This document shows positions 1-5,742 of a stretch of 6,463 bases of DNA, in pieces. Under the pieces are notes generated by a model, which had not been told where the DNA came from, did not search any database, and saw nothing but the letters and a program-made list of their open reading frames with translations. Position 1 is the first letter of the stretch. The number at the start of each line of letters is the position of its first letter. The DNA is from an uncultured Lachnospiraceae bacterium. GTDB taxonomy: Bacteria > Bacillota > Clostridia > Lachnospirales > Lachnospiraceae. The position numbers and the translations under genes were made by a program. The stretch is from positions 1-6,463 of the forward strand of contig CACZNY010000065.1 in NCBI GenBank assembly GCA_902782655.1. The letters run 5' to 3'.

Positions 1-158
1 AAATATGCGATCCATATAGCAAGATGTGTCGAGGCATTTATCGACTCGAGCATCCTGTAGTACAACTGCGCCTCTCTGCTCTTTTCACCAAGTTTTGCTT
101 CAAGCTCGCTGATCCTGTTATTTACTGCTTCAGTCTCTTTTTTATTACCAAAAATCAT
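1..158 (-). CDS. Partial N-terminus of an unidentified gene (coiled-coil start)
   Basis: The first 52 codons of a gene that runs off the left edge. The ATG at 158-156 is preceded by AAGGGG at 170-165 with a 6-base spacer, which decides the start; an upstream ATG at 175-173 hits a stop within a few codons. The visible protein begins MIFGNKKETEAV, then has a heptad-like charged helix (NRISELEAKLGEKSREAQ, about residues 13-31), followed by LYYRMLES and a hydrophobic stretch THLAIWIAY near residues 43-52. A short N-terminal coiled coil leading into a stretch of this kind is seen in some Firmicute signalling proteins (PAS-containing chemoreceptors or diguanylate cyclases), but that is a weak inference from style, not recognised homology. 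It lies downstream of the efflux operon on the same strand, about 495 bases away, and probably has its own promoter. That it is a real coding start is fairly sure; its function is unknown. Confidence 0.65.
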   Translation of the reverse strand, partial: MIFGNKKETEAVNNRISELEAKLGEKSREAQLYYRMLESINASTHLAIWIAY

Positions 159-215
159 CTGCTGCCCCTTTCCATGACCCGTAAAATTGTCATAAGAAAA
201 ACCATATCCCTATTT

Positions 216-244
216 AGTATATAGTAATCTCAAATGGATGTACA
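216..244 (-). promoter_or_regulatory. Candidate sigma-A promoter for the left-edge gene
   Basis: On the minus strand TGTACA (244-239, 4 of 6 matches to TTGACA) and TATACT (221-216, 5 of 6 matches to TATAAT) are separated by 17 bases. A start near 209 would give a leader of about 50 bases before the ATG at 158. The spacing is ideal but the -35 box is weak, and the surroundings are AT-rich, so chance matches are possible. Confidence 0.35.
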
Positions 245-257
245 TTCATATTTAAGG

Positions 258-353
258 TTATGCTGCAACGCAGCTTTTGGAGATGTTCCATACGTCAACA
301 GGCAGGCTTCCGGTGCAGCTGATCAAAAAAAGCTGAATTAAAATGGAAATCAT
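258..353 (-). CDS. Small hydrophobic ORF, 31 aa, with strong ribosome binding site
   Basis: A 31-codon frame from ATG 353-351 to TAA 260-258. The Shine-Dalgarno GGAGGTGAT (368-360) matches the 16S rRNA tail almost completely and sits 6 bases before the ATG, which is the main reason to list it. The peptide starts MISILIQLFLISC, an uncharged hydrophobic run of about 12 residues ending in a lipobox-like L-I-S-C, then a short polar tail with Pro18, Trp22 and a second Cys at 28. There is no positively charged n-region, so it is a poor classical signal peptide. I recognise no family. It could be a small membrane or secreted peptide, a leader peptide, or a leftover of a decayed mobile element like the one facing it at 535. 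Its last codons overlap a small hairpin (262-274). Confidence 0.35.
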   Translation of the reverse strand: MISILIQLFLISCTGSLPVDVWNISKSCVAA

Positions 354-359
354 GAAAGA

Positions 360-413
360 ATCACCTCCCGTCTTTAGGATTCAGCACTATAATTCTTTAG
401 AGGTTCATCTAAA
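360..413 (-). promoter_or_regulatory. Candidate promoter and Shine-Dalgarno for the 31-aa ORF
   Basis: On the minus strand TTTAGA (413-408) and TATAGT (391-386, 5 of 6 matches to the -10 consensus) are 16 bases apart. About 25 bases below the -10 lies the strong Shine-Dalgarno GGAGGTGAT (368-360). The ribosome site is convincing; the -35 box is weak and overlaps the hairpin at 400-417. Confidence 0.35.
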
Positions 414-417
414 CCTC
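400..417. repeat. Perfect inverted repeat (6-bp arms, 6-base loop)
   Basis: GAGGTT (400-405) and AACCTC (412-417) are exact reverse complements around the loop CATCTA. It has no T-run on either side, so it does not look like a terminator. It overlaps the candidate -35 region of the minus-strand mini-ORF and could be an operator or an RNA hairpin. Confidence 0.4.
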
Positions 418-428
418 ATCTTCATCAA

Positions 429-451
429 GTCAGCATAGTTGCTGGTTTTTT
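429..451 (+). terminator. Terminator-like hairpin with T-run, plus strand
   Basis: CAGCA (431-435), loop TAGT, and TGCTG (440-444) form a 5-bp stem. G-U pairs at 430/445 and 429/446 can extend it to about 7 bp. It is followed by an uninterrupted T-run through 451. This is the classical intrinsic-terminator layout for plus-strand transcription, but the stem is short and no plus-strand gene is visible upstream of it. It may protect the adjacent insertion-sequence remnant from read-through, or be chance. Confidence 0.4.
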
Positions 452-497
452 AATGCTAAAAACACTTGACAAAAGTTTAATTTCGCTCCTGCTTAAA

Positions 498-513
498 TAG
501 TGCTATAGCGCTA
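498..513. promoter_or_regulatory. 16-bp near-palindrome upstream of the transposase remnant
   Basis: TAGTGCTATAGCGCTA reads the same on both strands except for one mismatched pair. It sits about 9 bases upstream of the AAGGGTGAT ribosome site of the remnant frame at 535. It could be an operator half-site pair or a hairpin in an insertion-sequence leader. Function is unproven. Confidence 0.3.
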
Positions 514-534
514 AAATAAATAAGGGTGATTTCT

Positions 535-597
535 ATGGCTTATTTCCTAATGAAAACAAACAATAAAAAAGGATCCATCCTTTCCCTGTTATATTAA
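535..597 (+). pseudogene. Truncated 5' end of an IS1634-type transposase (remnant)
   Basis: A 20-codon plus-strand frame, ATG 535 to TAA 595-597, with ribosome site AAGGGTGAT (522-530). The peptide begins MAYFLMKTNNKKGS. From memory, many Firmicute IS1634-family transposases begin with a MAYF(L/I)KK(T/S)-type stretch followed by KKG and then a tyrosine-rich segment. Full-length members exceed 450 residues, so if this is one it has lost almost everything. The residues after KKGS do not continue the family pattern, and the other two frames between 580 and 652 contain stops and nothing I recognise. TTGACA at 466-471 could be a relic of its promoter, but no -10 box lies at proper spacing. I cannot identify terminal inverted repeats or a target duplication. 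The alternative is a chance short ORF; the match rests on about 14 residues. Confidence 0.45.
565..586 (-). terminator. Candidate intrinsic terminator of the efflux operon
   Basis: Reading the minus strand, AAAGGA (583-578), loop TGGA, and TCCTTT (573-568) form a 6-bp stem followed by more T (567-565). Three G-U pairs (584-586 with 567-565) could lengthen the stem. It lies about 67-88 bases after the pump stop codon, in the right orientation. The stem is AT-rich and thus weak, and it falls inside the transposase remnant, so it may be an accidental terminator. Confidence 0.4.
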
Positions 598-652
598 TAT
601 CAGTGTAAAGAAGTCTTCTTAAAACAATAATGAAATAATGCCATTTCCGTTA

Positions 653-3600
653 TTAACTGCATACATCTCTTTTATGTACTATCATATAGAAGGTCGGCAG
701 AAGGAAAAATGTCAGTATGGTAGAAGCTGTCAATCCGCCTATTATTACAAGCGCCATCCCCTTCATTGAGTCCTCGCTCCCGCCATGCGGGATACACATC
801 GGCACCATGGACATTATAGTAGTCAGCGTTGTCATAAGACATGGACGCAGTCTTGATTTCCCGGCTGATATCAGTGCTTCCTCGGCCGGCATGCTTTCCC
901 TGTTGGCATTAGTCGTATCCACGATAAGGATCCCGTTATTGACAACAATACCGGCCAGCATCAGGAAACCCATCAGTGAAGTAACGTTTATCTTGCTGTT
1001 TGTGATAAACAAAAGCAGGATGGCTCCGATAAGGCTGAAGGGAATACAGAACATTACAAGCAATGAATACCGCATGGATTCAAACTGTATCGCCATTACC
1101 ATAAAGACAAGGAATACAGCAGCAAAGATGGCCTTTCCTATTCCCGAAAACTCTTCTTCCATGCTTTGTTCAGCCTGGCTTTCACCCAGAGATACGTTTT
1201 CCGGCAGTGTCATCTCCCTGACGGCACTTTGGATCTCCTGCCCCATTTCATATGCTCTGTCTGCCGGCAATGTCGCCTTAATACTTCCTTCATATTGCCC
1301 GTTAGTCCTCGTTATAGACTGGGGCATGTCTTTATATTCGATATGAGCCACCTCACTGAAGGGTACATATGTTCCATCCTCTGTTCTGAAGCTGAGAGTT
1401 TCCAATGCATTGATACTGTTCCTCATATTCTCCGGAAGCTCTACCCTCGCCTCAAATTTCATGTCATCAACGGTTACGTTCATGGCTTTTTTTCCGGATA
1501 TCTGGTCACTGAGAAGCTCACTTATCTGATCAGCCGTGAAGCCCCTGCTGTAGGCAAGCTCCGGATCTATGACAACCTCGGCCTTATATCCCCCCGCAAG
1601 AAGAGTGTTTTGTATGTTCAGTACTCCGGGAGTAGCTGCCACAACAGCCTCAACCTTTTTTGATACAGCCTTCAGATCGTCAAGGTTGCTGCTTTTCAAG
1701 GCTATCTCCGTGACAGTATCACTTCCCATATCCCCCATTCCTTCCGGATCCGCAAGGCTGGCTTTAATGTCACATCGGTCATCATAATGGCTCAGCTCCT
1801 TATTCCATCGGTCTATGATCTGGGCGGTCGTGGATTTGCTTTTCTTTTTTATATATGCATTTATTGTAGCGTTGCCCTCCTCCTTCGAAACCATAGCGCT
1901 GTAGTTATCCACCTCATTGTCCGCGGCAACAAATTCCTCCACGTGTTTTGATATTTCATTCATGCCTTCAAGGCTTAACCCCGGCTTAAAGGTCAGGGTT
2001 AAGGACACCTGCTTTTCATCTGCCGCCTCCATCAGCTCCATCCTCAGATTCTTTGCCATCAGTCCCGTTATCCCGATAAGAATAAAGGCGATCACTGAAA
2101 CAAGTATGCGCCGGTGGAGCACCTTTGGTATCCTTCTTCCGTACCACTCCGAAATCTTTTCCAGAATTCTATTTACGGGAAGCTCTTTCTTTTCTACCGG
2201 TTTATATTTCGAGAAGCAAAGGGGTACAAGCGTAACAGAGGAAACCAATGAAGCCATAAGAGCAAATACTATCGTATAGCCCAAAGGACTGTACATCTGA
2301 CCGGACATCCCCTTAAGTCCGGTCAGCGGCAGATATACAACTACCGAAGTCATCGTTGATGCAAATACCGATCCTGCAACCAGAATCGTGCCTTCGTATG
2401 CAGCCTCCTTAAAATCAAAACCATCATCTTTTTTTCTGAAGCACATCTCGATCACAACAATGGAATTATCAACCATCATACCGATTCCGATGACCAGTGC
2501 ACTCATGGTTATGAGGTTCAATGTGAAGCCCATTTTATTCATAAGGATAAAAGTCGCCAGCAGGGAGATCGGCATGGAGCTGCCTACTATAAGGCTTGCC
2601 TTCAGGTCTCCGAAAAAAATGAAAAGGACAAGCATTGACAGACCGATTCCGAGAATAAGCGTCTGCGCTATTGATTTTATTGAGTTTTTTATGGATTCGC
2701 TCGAATCAAAGACAACCTGTATATCAAGATCCGGATTTTTCTCCTTCTGTTTCTCTATTACGGACTTTACCTCATTGGACAGAGCTATTACATTGGCTTT
2801 TTGTTTCTTGGTGATCTCTATGGAAATATCATCCTTCCCGTTAAAGCGGCTGTAGTTGAAGGGTGCCATATTGGCATAGTCGACCTTGGCGACATCATAT
2901 ACATGAATGGTATCCCCGCTGCCAAGAGAGATAGGTATATTCCTGATTGCATTGATGTCAGCATACTTTATTTTTGTGTTTACATTCAGAGTCTGATCTC
3001 CGTATGAAACCTGACCAACAGCCCGCTCAAAGTTTGCAGCGGCTATGGTGTCAGCGACCGAGGATGCAGTCAGTCCGTATTGGGCGATTATATCGGGGTA
3101 AAGCTCTATAGAGATATATCTGTCAATACCTCCAAACCACTTTATCGAGGCTGCGTCACTTATTTTCTTCAGCTCGGGCACTATCTGCTGTTTCACGATA
3201 GCTCTCACATCTATATCCTTTTCAGATACAACGGAAAGGGATATTGATGCATCTGAATTGTTGTTCATTGATATGATATTCGGAGACGGTACCCCCTCCG
3301 GAAATTCCAGCTTGGCATTTTCGATGGCATCCACCAGCTGGGTTCTGGCGGCACCGAGATCGGTACCGTAAACGTACTGAAAGGTCACACTTGATACACC
3401 CTCAGTCGAGGTAGATGACATTTCCTTGAGTCCCGGCAAGGTACCGCATGCTTCTTCTATTTTCTGCGTGATAAGCTGCTCTACCTCCTCCGGGCCGGCC
3501 TGTGGATACATCGTAGTCACAAACAGCATCGGATAGCTGGTCTGAGGATAAAGCTCCAATGACATCCCTGTCATGGAGCTCAGACCGAATATCATCAGGG

Positions 3601-3661
3601 CCATGACACAGACTATAACGCCGACAGATCTGTTAAGAACCGTTTTTATAAGTTTATTCAT
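653..3661 (-). CDS. RND-family efflux pump, inner (cytoplasmic) membrane transporter subunit
   Basis: Proton-driven exporter of the AcrB/HAE type, 1002 residues (family usually about 1020-1050). Twelve membrane segments lie near residues 12-32, 330-350, 355-376, 380-406, 425-447, 458-482, 517-535, 841-861, 864-885, 891-916, 939-958 and 966-995, with two large extracytoplasmic porter domains at about 33-329 and 536-840. TM4 carries the signature GIGMMVDNSIVVIE (Asp398, Asn399), TM10 reads GIVVNNGILIVD (Asn908), and TM11 has SRLRPCLMT (Arg937, Thr944). Compared with AcrB, Asp407, Arg971 and Thr978 are kept, while Asp408 and Lys940 are both Asn. As I recall, this pattern is frequent in non-AcrB RND subgroups. 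Start: GTG 3667, ATG 3664 and ATG 3661 are in frame; AAGGAG at 3674-3669 gives a 7-base spacer to 3661, so I chose that. The gene overlaps the adaptor's end by 8 bases, implying translational coupling. Substrate unknown. Confidence 0.93.
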   Translation of the reverse strand: MNKLIKTVLNRSVGVIVCVMALMIFGLSSMTGMSLELYPQTSYPMLFVTTMYPQAGPEEVEQLITQKIEEACGTLPGLKEMSSTSTEGVSSVTFQYVYGTDLGAARTQLVDAIENAKLEFPEGVPSPNIISMNNNSDASISLSVVSEKDIDVRAIVKQQIVPELKKISDAASIKWFGGIDRYISIELYPDIIAQYGLTASSVADTIAAANFERAVGQVSYGDQTLNVNTKIKYADINAIRNIPISLGSGDTIHVYDVAKVDYANMAPFNYSRFNGKDDISIEITKKQKANVIALSNEVKSVIEKQKEKNPDLDIQVVFDSSESIKNSIKSIAQTLILGIGLSMLVLFIFFGDLKASLIVGSSMPISLLATFILMNKMGFTLNLITMSALVIGIGMMVDNSIVVIEMCFRKKDDGFDFKEAAYEGTILVAGSVFASTMTSVVVYLPLTGLKGMSGQMYSPLGYTIVFALMASLVSSVTLVPLCFSKYKPVEKKELPVNRILEKISEWYGRRIPKVLHRRILVSVIAFILIGITGLMAKNLRMELMEAADEKQVSLTLTFKPGLSLEGMNEISKHVEEFVAADNEVDNYSAMVSKEEGNATINAYIKKKSKSTTAQIIDRWNKELSHYDDRCDIKASLADPEGMGDMGSDTVTEIALKSSNLDDLKAVSKKVEAVVAATPGVLNIQNTLLAGGYKAEVVIDPELAYSRGFTADQISELLSDQISGKKAMNVTVDDMKFEARVELPENMRNSINALETLSFRTEDGTYVPFSEVAHIEYKDMPQSITRTNGQYEGSIKATLPADRAYEMGQEIQSAVREMTLPENVSLGESQAEQSMEEEFSGIGKAIFAAVFLVFMVMAIQFESMRYSLLVMFCIPFSLIGAILLLFITNSKINVTSLMGFLMLAGIVVNNGILIVDTTNANRESMPAEEALISAGKSRLRPCLMTTLTTIMSMVPMCIPHGGSEDSMKGMALVIIGGLTASTILTFFLLPTFYMIVHKRDVCS

Positions 3662-5666
3662 CATCACACTCCTTCACATAATCCGAGTTGATAAACGCTT
3701 CGCCATCGTTGTAGCTGATCTTTGTCCAGCCGTCTTCTTCCCCGAGCTTCCCATATTGTGTTCCGGCATTTACAGTCTCAAGCTTTTCCTGATCAGTTCC
3801 CGGTCCCTTCCGTATATTTACTTTGTCTGTTGTCTCGATCTTTGTTACTGAGGTGTCGTCGTAAGCACTGTCCTCCGGATCACTTACCGCTTCGTCTTCT
3901 TTTTCCTCTTTGATTTCCGGCTTGACTTCTTCTTCGATGTTTTCTGTCTTCACAACTCTCATAGGCTTATTTTTGATATTAAGCTCAGACTGATCCTTAA
4001 GCTGCGAGGTCCAGCTTATGATGACCTGATCTTCAGCTGATATTCCCGATATCACCTGTATATCAGACTGGTTATATATTCCCGTAACGATATCCTTCTT
4101 TACGGCTTTTCCATTGCTGGCTATAAACACATACGGTTTTCCTTCACTGTAATAAACCGCACCCACAGGTATCGTGACTGCATTTTTCTCTTTCTTTATG
4201 GAGGTTCTGAGCTTTACGCTTATTCCCGCGTCAAACAGCTCCTGTGTTTCCTTTCCCAAAAGCGCGCTTACCTTATACAGCTTTTTCTGATCATCAGGTA
4301 TGCTTCCTATCGTTATTATCTCGGCATCATACTGCTGTCCGTTCTTTTCCACAGATACCCTCTGTCCATTGGCAAGGTTATCCCGAACATCCTCCGCAAC
4401 GTAAAATGTCACCTTCTTTCCTTCCTGGCCATAGATCACATATGCGGGTGACTGATCTGATGCCATGGAATACTTCTCGACATTTGTTTCCTGGATAATA
4501 CCGTTTATAGGCGATTTCACGACGGTGTGATCTATTTTCAGATTTGCACTCTCAAGCTCGGTCCGGGCTGTGGCAAGCTGGACATCAGAGGAAACGACAG
4601 CTGCGTCGCCCTCGGCCACCTTTGCCTGTACATCGGCTATGATAGTGTTTTTCGTAAACAGTTCATAGTCTGCCCTGAGCTTTTCTGCCAGAAGCTTTGC
4701 ATCCTGAGCATTTGCTATATTTCCGTTTTCAACCCGTGCGTTTATCTCTGCCTCTATCCTGGAGATCATATTAGCTGAATAAGAACCGTCAAGCTCTCTT
4801 ATGTCGCTTTCGGCAGTTCTCTCCGCCTCCTTTGATGCTTCTATGGCCGTTTGAAGCTGTTCTGATGAATCATATTTTGTCTTTGTCTTAAGATATATGG
4901 ATGCTATGGTTTCAGCATCTGTCGCTTCCTGGATGTCGGAGTCCTTTACTCCGTACTTTTTTGCCGTCGCCTTTGGATCATCCGATTTTTCTATTTTTTT
5001 GTATCTGTCCATAATGGAATTCAGATGATCCGAAAACTCCTCGGCCTTTTTCTCCCTCTTTTTTGCATCATCACGATCATCTCTTAACCTTCTGCCCTCC
5101 GAGTCGTAAAGGCAGCCGTCCCTGATGTAACCATCTTTCCTGACAGCGGCAGCATATTCCTCACGTTCGTTTGATCTTACGGAATTATTAAGCTCCAGGG
5201 ATTTGGTATTGAGAGTTGCGGCTGATTCGGCGGCTGCCGCCTTTGTTTCCTGATTTCTGGCCTTTTGCGCCGCTAGTGCTGCCTCGGCAGACCGGATATT
5301 GGCCTCTGCGTTCTTTTTTTCAATCTGGTACTCACTGTCATCCATGGTAAACAGAATGTCCCCTGCCTTAACATGGTCACCGGCCTTGACATATTTTTCC
5401 GTGACGACTCCGCTTATCCGTGGTGTGACTGAAACCTTGTCATTCGCTTCTATAGTACCGATGAAATCACCTGAAAGCGATATCGTCTGAATCGTCGGAT
5501 AAGCAGTTTCCACATCGATCTTCACTGTCTCTTCTGCCTCTTCACTGTTACCGCAGCCTGATAAGCTGATGATCATAAGCAACAACAGCCATGAGAGCCC
5601 GGGATAACGGTATGCCCTTATTTCACATGGTTTGAAAAATCTTCCCTTTTGAGAAATCCCGATCAT
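3654..5666 (-). CDS. RND efflux adaptor (membrane-fusion, HlyD/AcrA-type) lipoprotein with C-terminal SH3b domain
   Basis: Links the RND pump to the outside and is expected to sit on the outer face of the cytoplasmic membrane. 670 residues against about 380-420 for AcrA. Order of parts: basic N-terminus and hydrophobic run, lipobox LSGC (lipid Cys38); first biotinyl-lipoyl half about 74-113 (PRISGVVTEKYVKAGDHVKAG); very long helical hairpin about 112-378; second lipoyl half about 378-400 (VVKSPINGIIQETNV); beta-barrel about 416-490; membrane-proximal part about 491-570; acidic Glu/Asp/Lys linker about 575-604; SH3b domain about 609-667 with VNIRKGPGT and GWTKI plus EAFINSDYV. SH3b domains of this kind commonly bind cell-wall material. 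The ATG at 5666 follows AGGAGG (5683-5678) by 11 bases. It lies 76 bases after the kinase gene and overlaps the pump gene, so it is surely the pump's partner. Adaptor assignment is firm; the wall-binding role is inferred. Confidence 0.93.
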   Translation of the reverse strand: MIGISQKGRFFKPCEIRAYRYPGLSWLLLLMIISLSGCGNSEEAEETVKIDVETAYPTIQTISLSGDFIGTIEANDKVSVTPRISGVVTEKYVKAGDHVKAGDILFTMDDSEYQIEKKNAEANIRSAEAALAAQKARNQETKAAAAESAATLNTKSLELNNSVRSNEREEYAAAVRKDGYIRDGCLYDSEGRRLRDDRDDAKKREKKAEEFSDHLNSIMDRYKKIEKSDDPKATAKKYGVKDSDIQEATDAETIASIYLKTKTKYDSSEQLQTAIEASKEAERTAESDIRELDGSYSANMISRIEAEINARVENGNIANAQDAKLLAEKLRADYELFTKNTIIADVQAKVAEGDAAVVSSDVQLATARTELESANLKIDHTVVKSPINGIIQETNVEKYSMASDQSPAYVIYGQEGKKVTFYVAEDVRDNLANGQRVSVEKNGQQYDAEIITIGSIPDDQKKLYKVSALLGKETQELFDAGISVKLRTSIKKEKNAVTIPVGAVYYSEGKPYVFIASNGKAVKKDIVTGIYNQSDIQVISGISAEDQVIISWTSQLKDQSELNIKNKPMRVVKTENIEEEVKPEIKEEKEDEAVSDPEDSAYDDTSVTKIETTDKVNIRKGPGTDQEKLETVNAGTQYGKLGEEDGWTKISYNDGEAFINSDYVKECDDE
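3669..3674 (-). promoter_or_regulatory. Ribosome binding site of the pump gene, inside the adaptor gene
   Basis: AAGGAG on the minus strand lies within the last codons of the adaptor gene. Spacers are 1 base to the in-frame GTG (3667), 4 to ATG (3664) and 7 to ATG (3661). The last is the normal distance and decides the start. Confidence 0.7.
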
Positions 5667-5677
5667 TATTTATTCTT

Positions 5678-5683
5678 CCTCCT
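5678..5683 (-). promoter_or_regulatory. Ribosome binding site of the adaptor gene
   Basis: AGGAGG on the minus strand is 11 bases before the ATG at 5666. The spacer is slightly long, but no other in-frame start fits better, and this start gives a complete lipoprotein signal peptide. Confidence 0.75.
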
Positions 5684-5742
5684 GTCTTAAGATACTGACC
5701 GGGGAAGTATAATAATCTGAGCTTAAAAGAACATTGAAATTA

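Noticed and set aside
24..224. Plus-strand open frame of 66 codons at the left edge
   Set aside because: It overlaps the minus-strand gene start at 158, which has the better ribosome site and a sensible N-terminus; no motif is visible in the plus-strand product.
262..274. Small hairpin GCTGC-AAC-GCAGC followed by TTTT on the plus strand
   Set aside because: Five base pairs and only four T; it also lies inside the 31-aa ORF. Too short to call a terminator.
466..501. Plus-strand promoter built on TTGACA at 466-471
   Set aside because: The nearest -10-like hexamers (TTAAAT, AATAGT) are 21 or more bases away, outside the working range; kept only as a possible relic of the insertion sequence.
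518..545. Inverted repeat AAATAAG / CTTATTT with a 14-base loop
   Set aside because: AT-only stem of 7 bp with a large loop in an AT-rich region; likely chance.
608..620. 13-base palindrome AAGAAGTCTTCTT after the pump stop codon
   Set aside because: As RNA it gives only about 5 A/U-rich pairs with a 3-base loop and no T-run; too weak to call a terminator, and such AT-rich palindromes are common by chance.
717..1346. Long plus-strand open frame opposite the pump gene (209 codons)
   Set aside because: It is antisense to a well-supported RND gene, has no ribosome site or recognisable domain, and its composition follows the codon positions of the opposite strand.
5667..5742. Possible internal promoter before the adaptor gene (TATACT at 5711-5706, minus strand)
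   Set aside because: No acceptable -35 hexamer lies 16-18 bases upstream, so only an isolated -10-like match remains. The adaptor is more simply transcribed from the kinase promoter.
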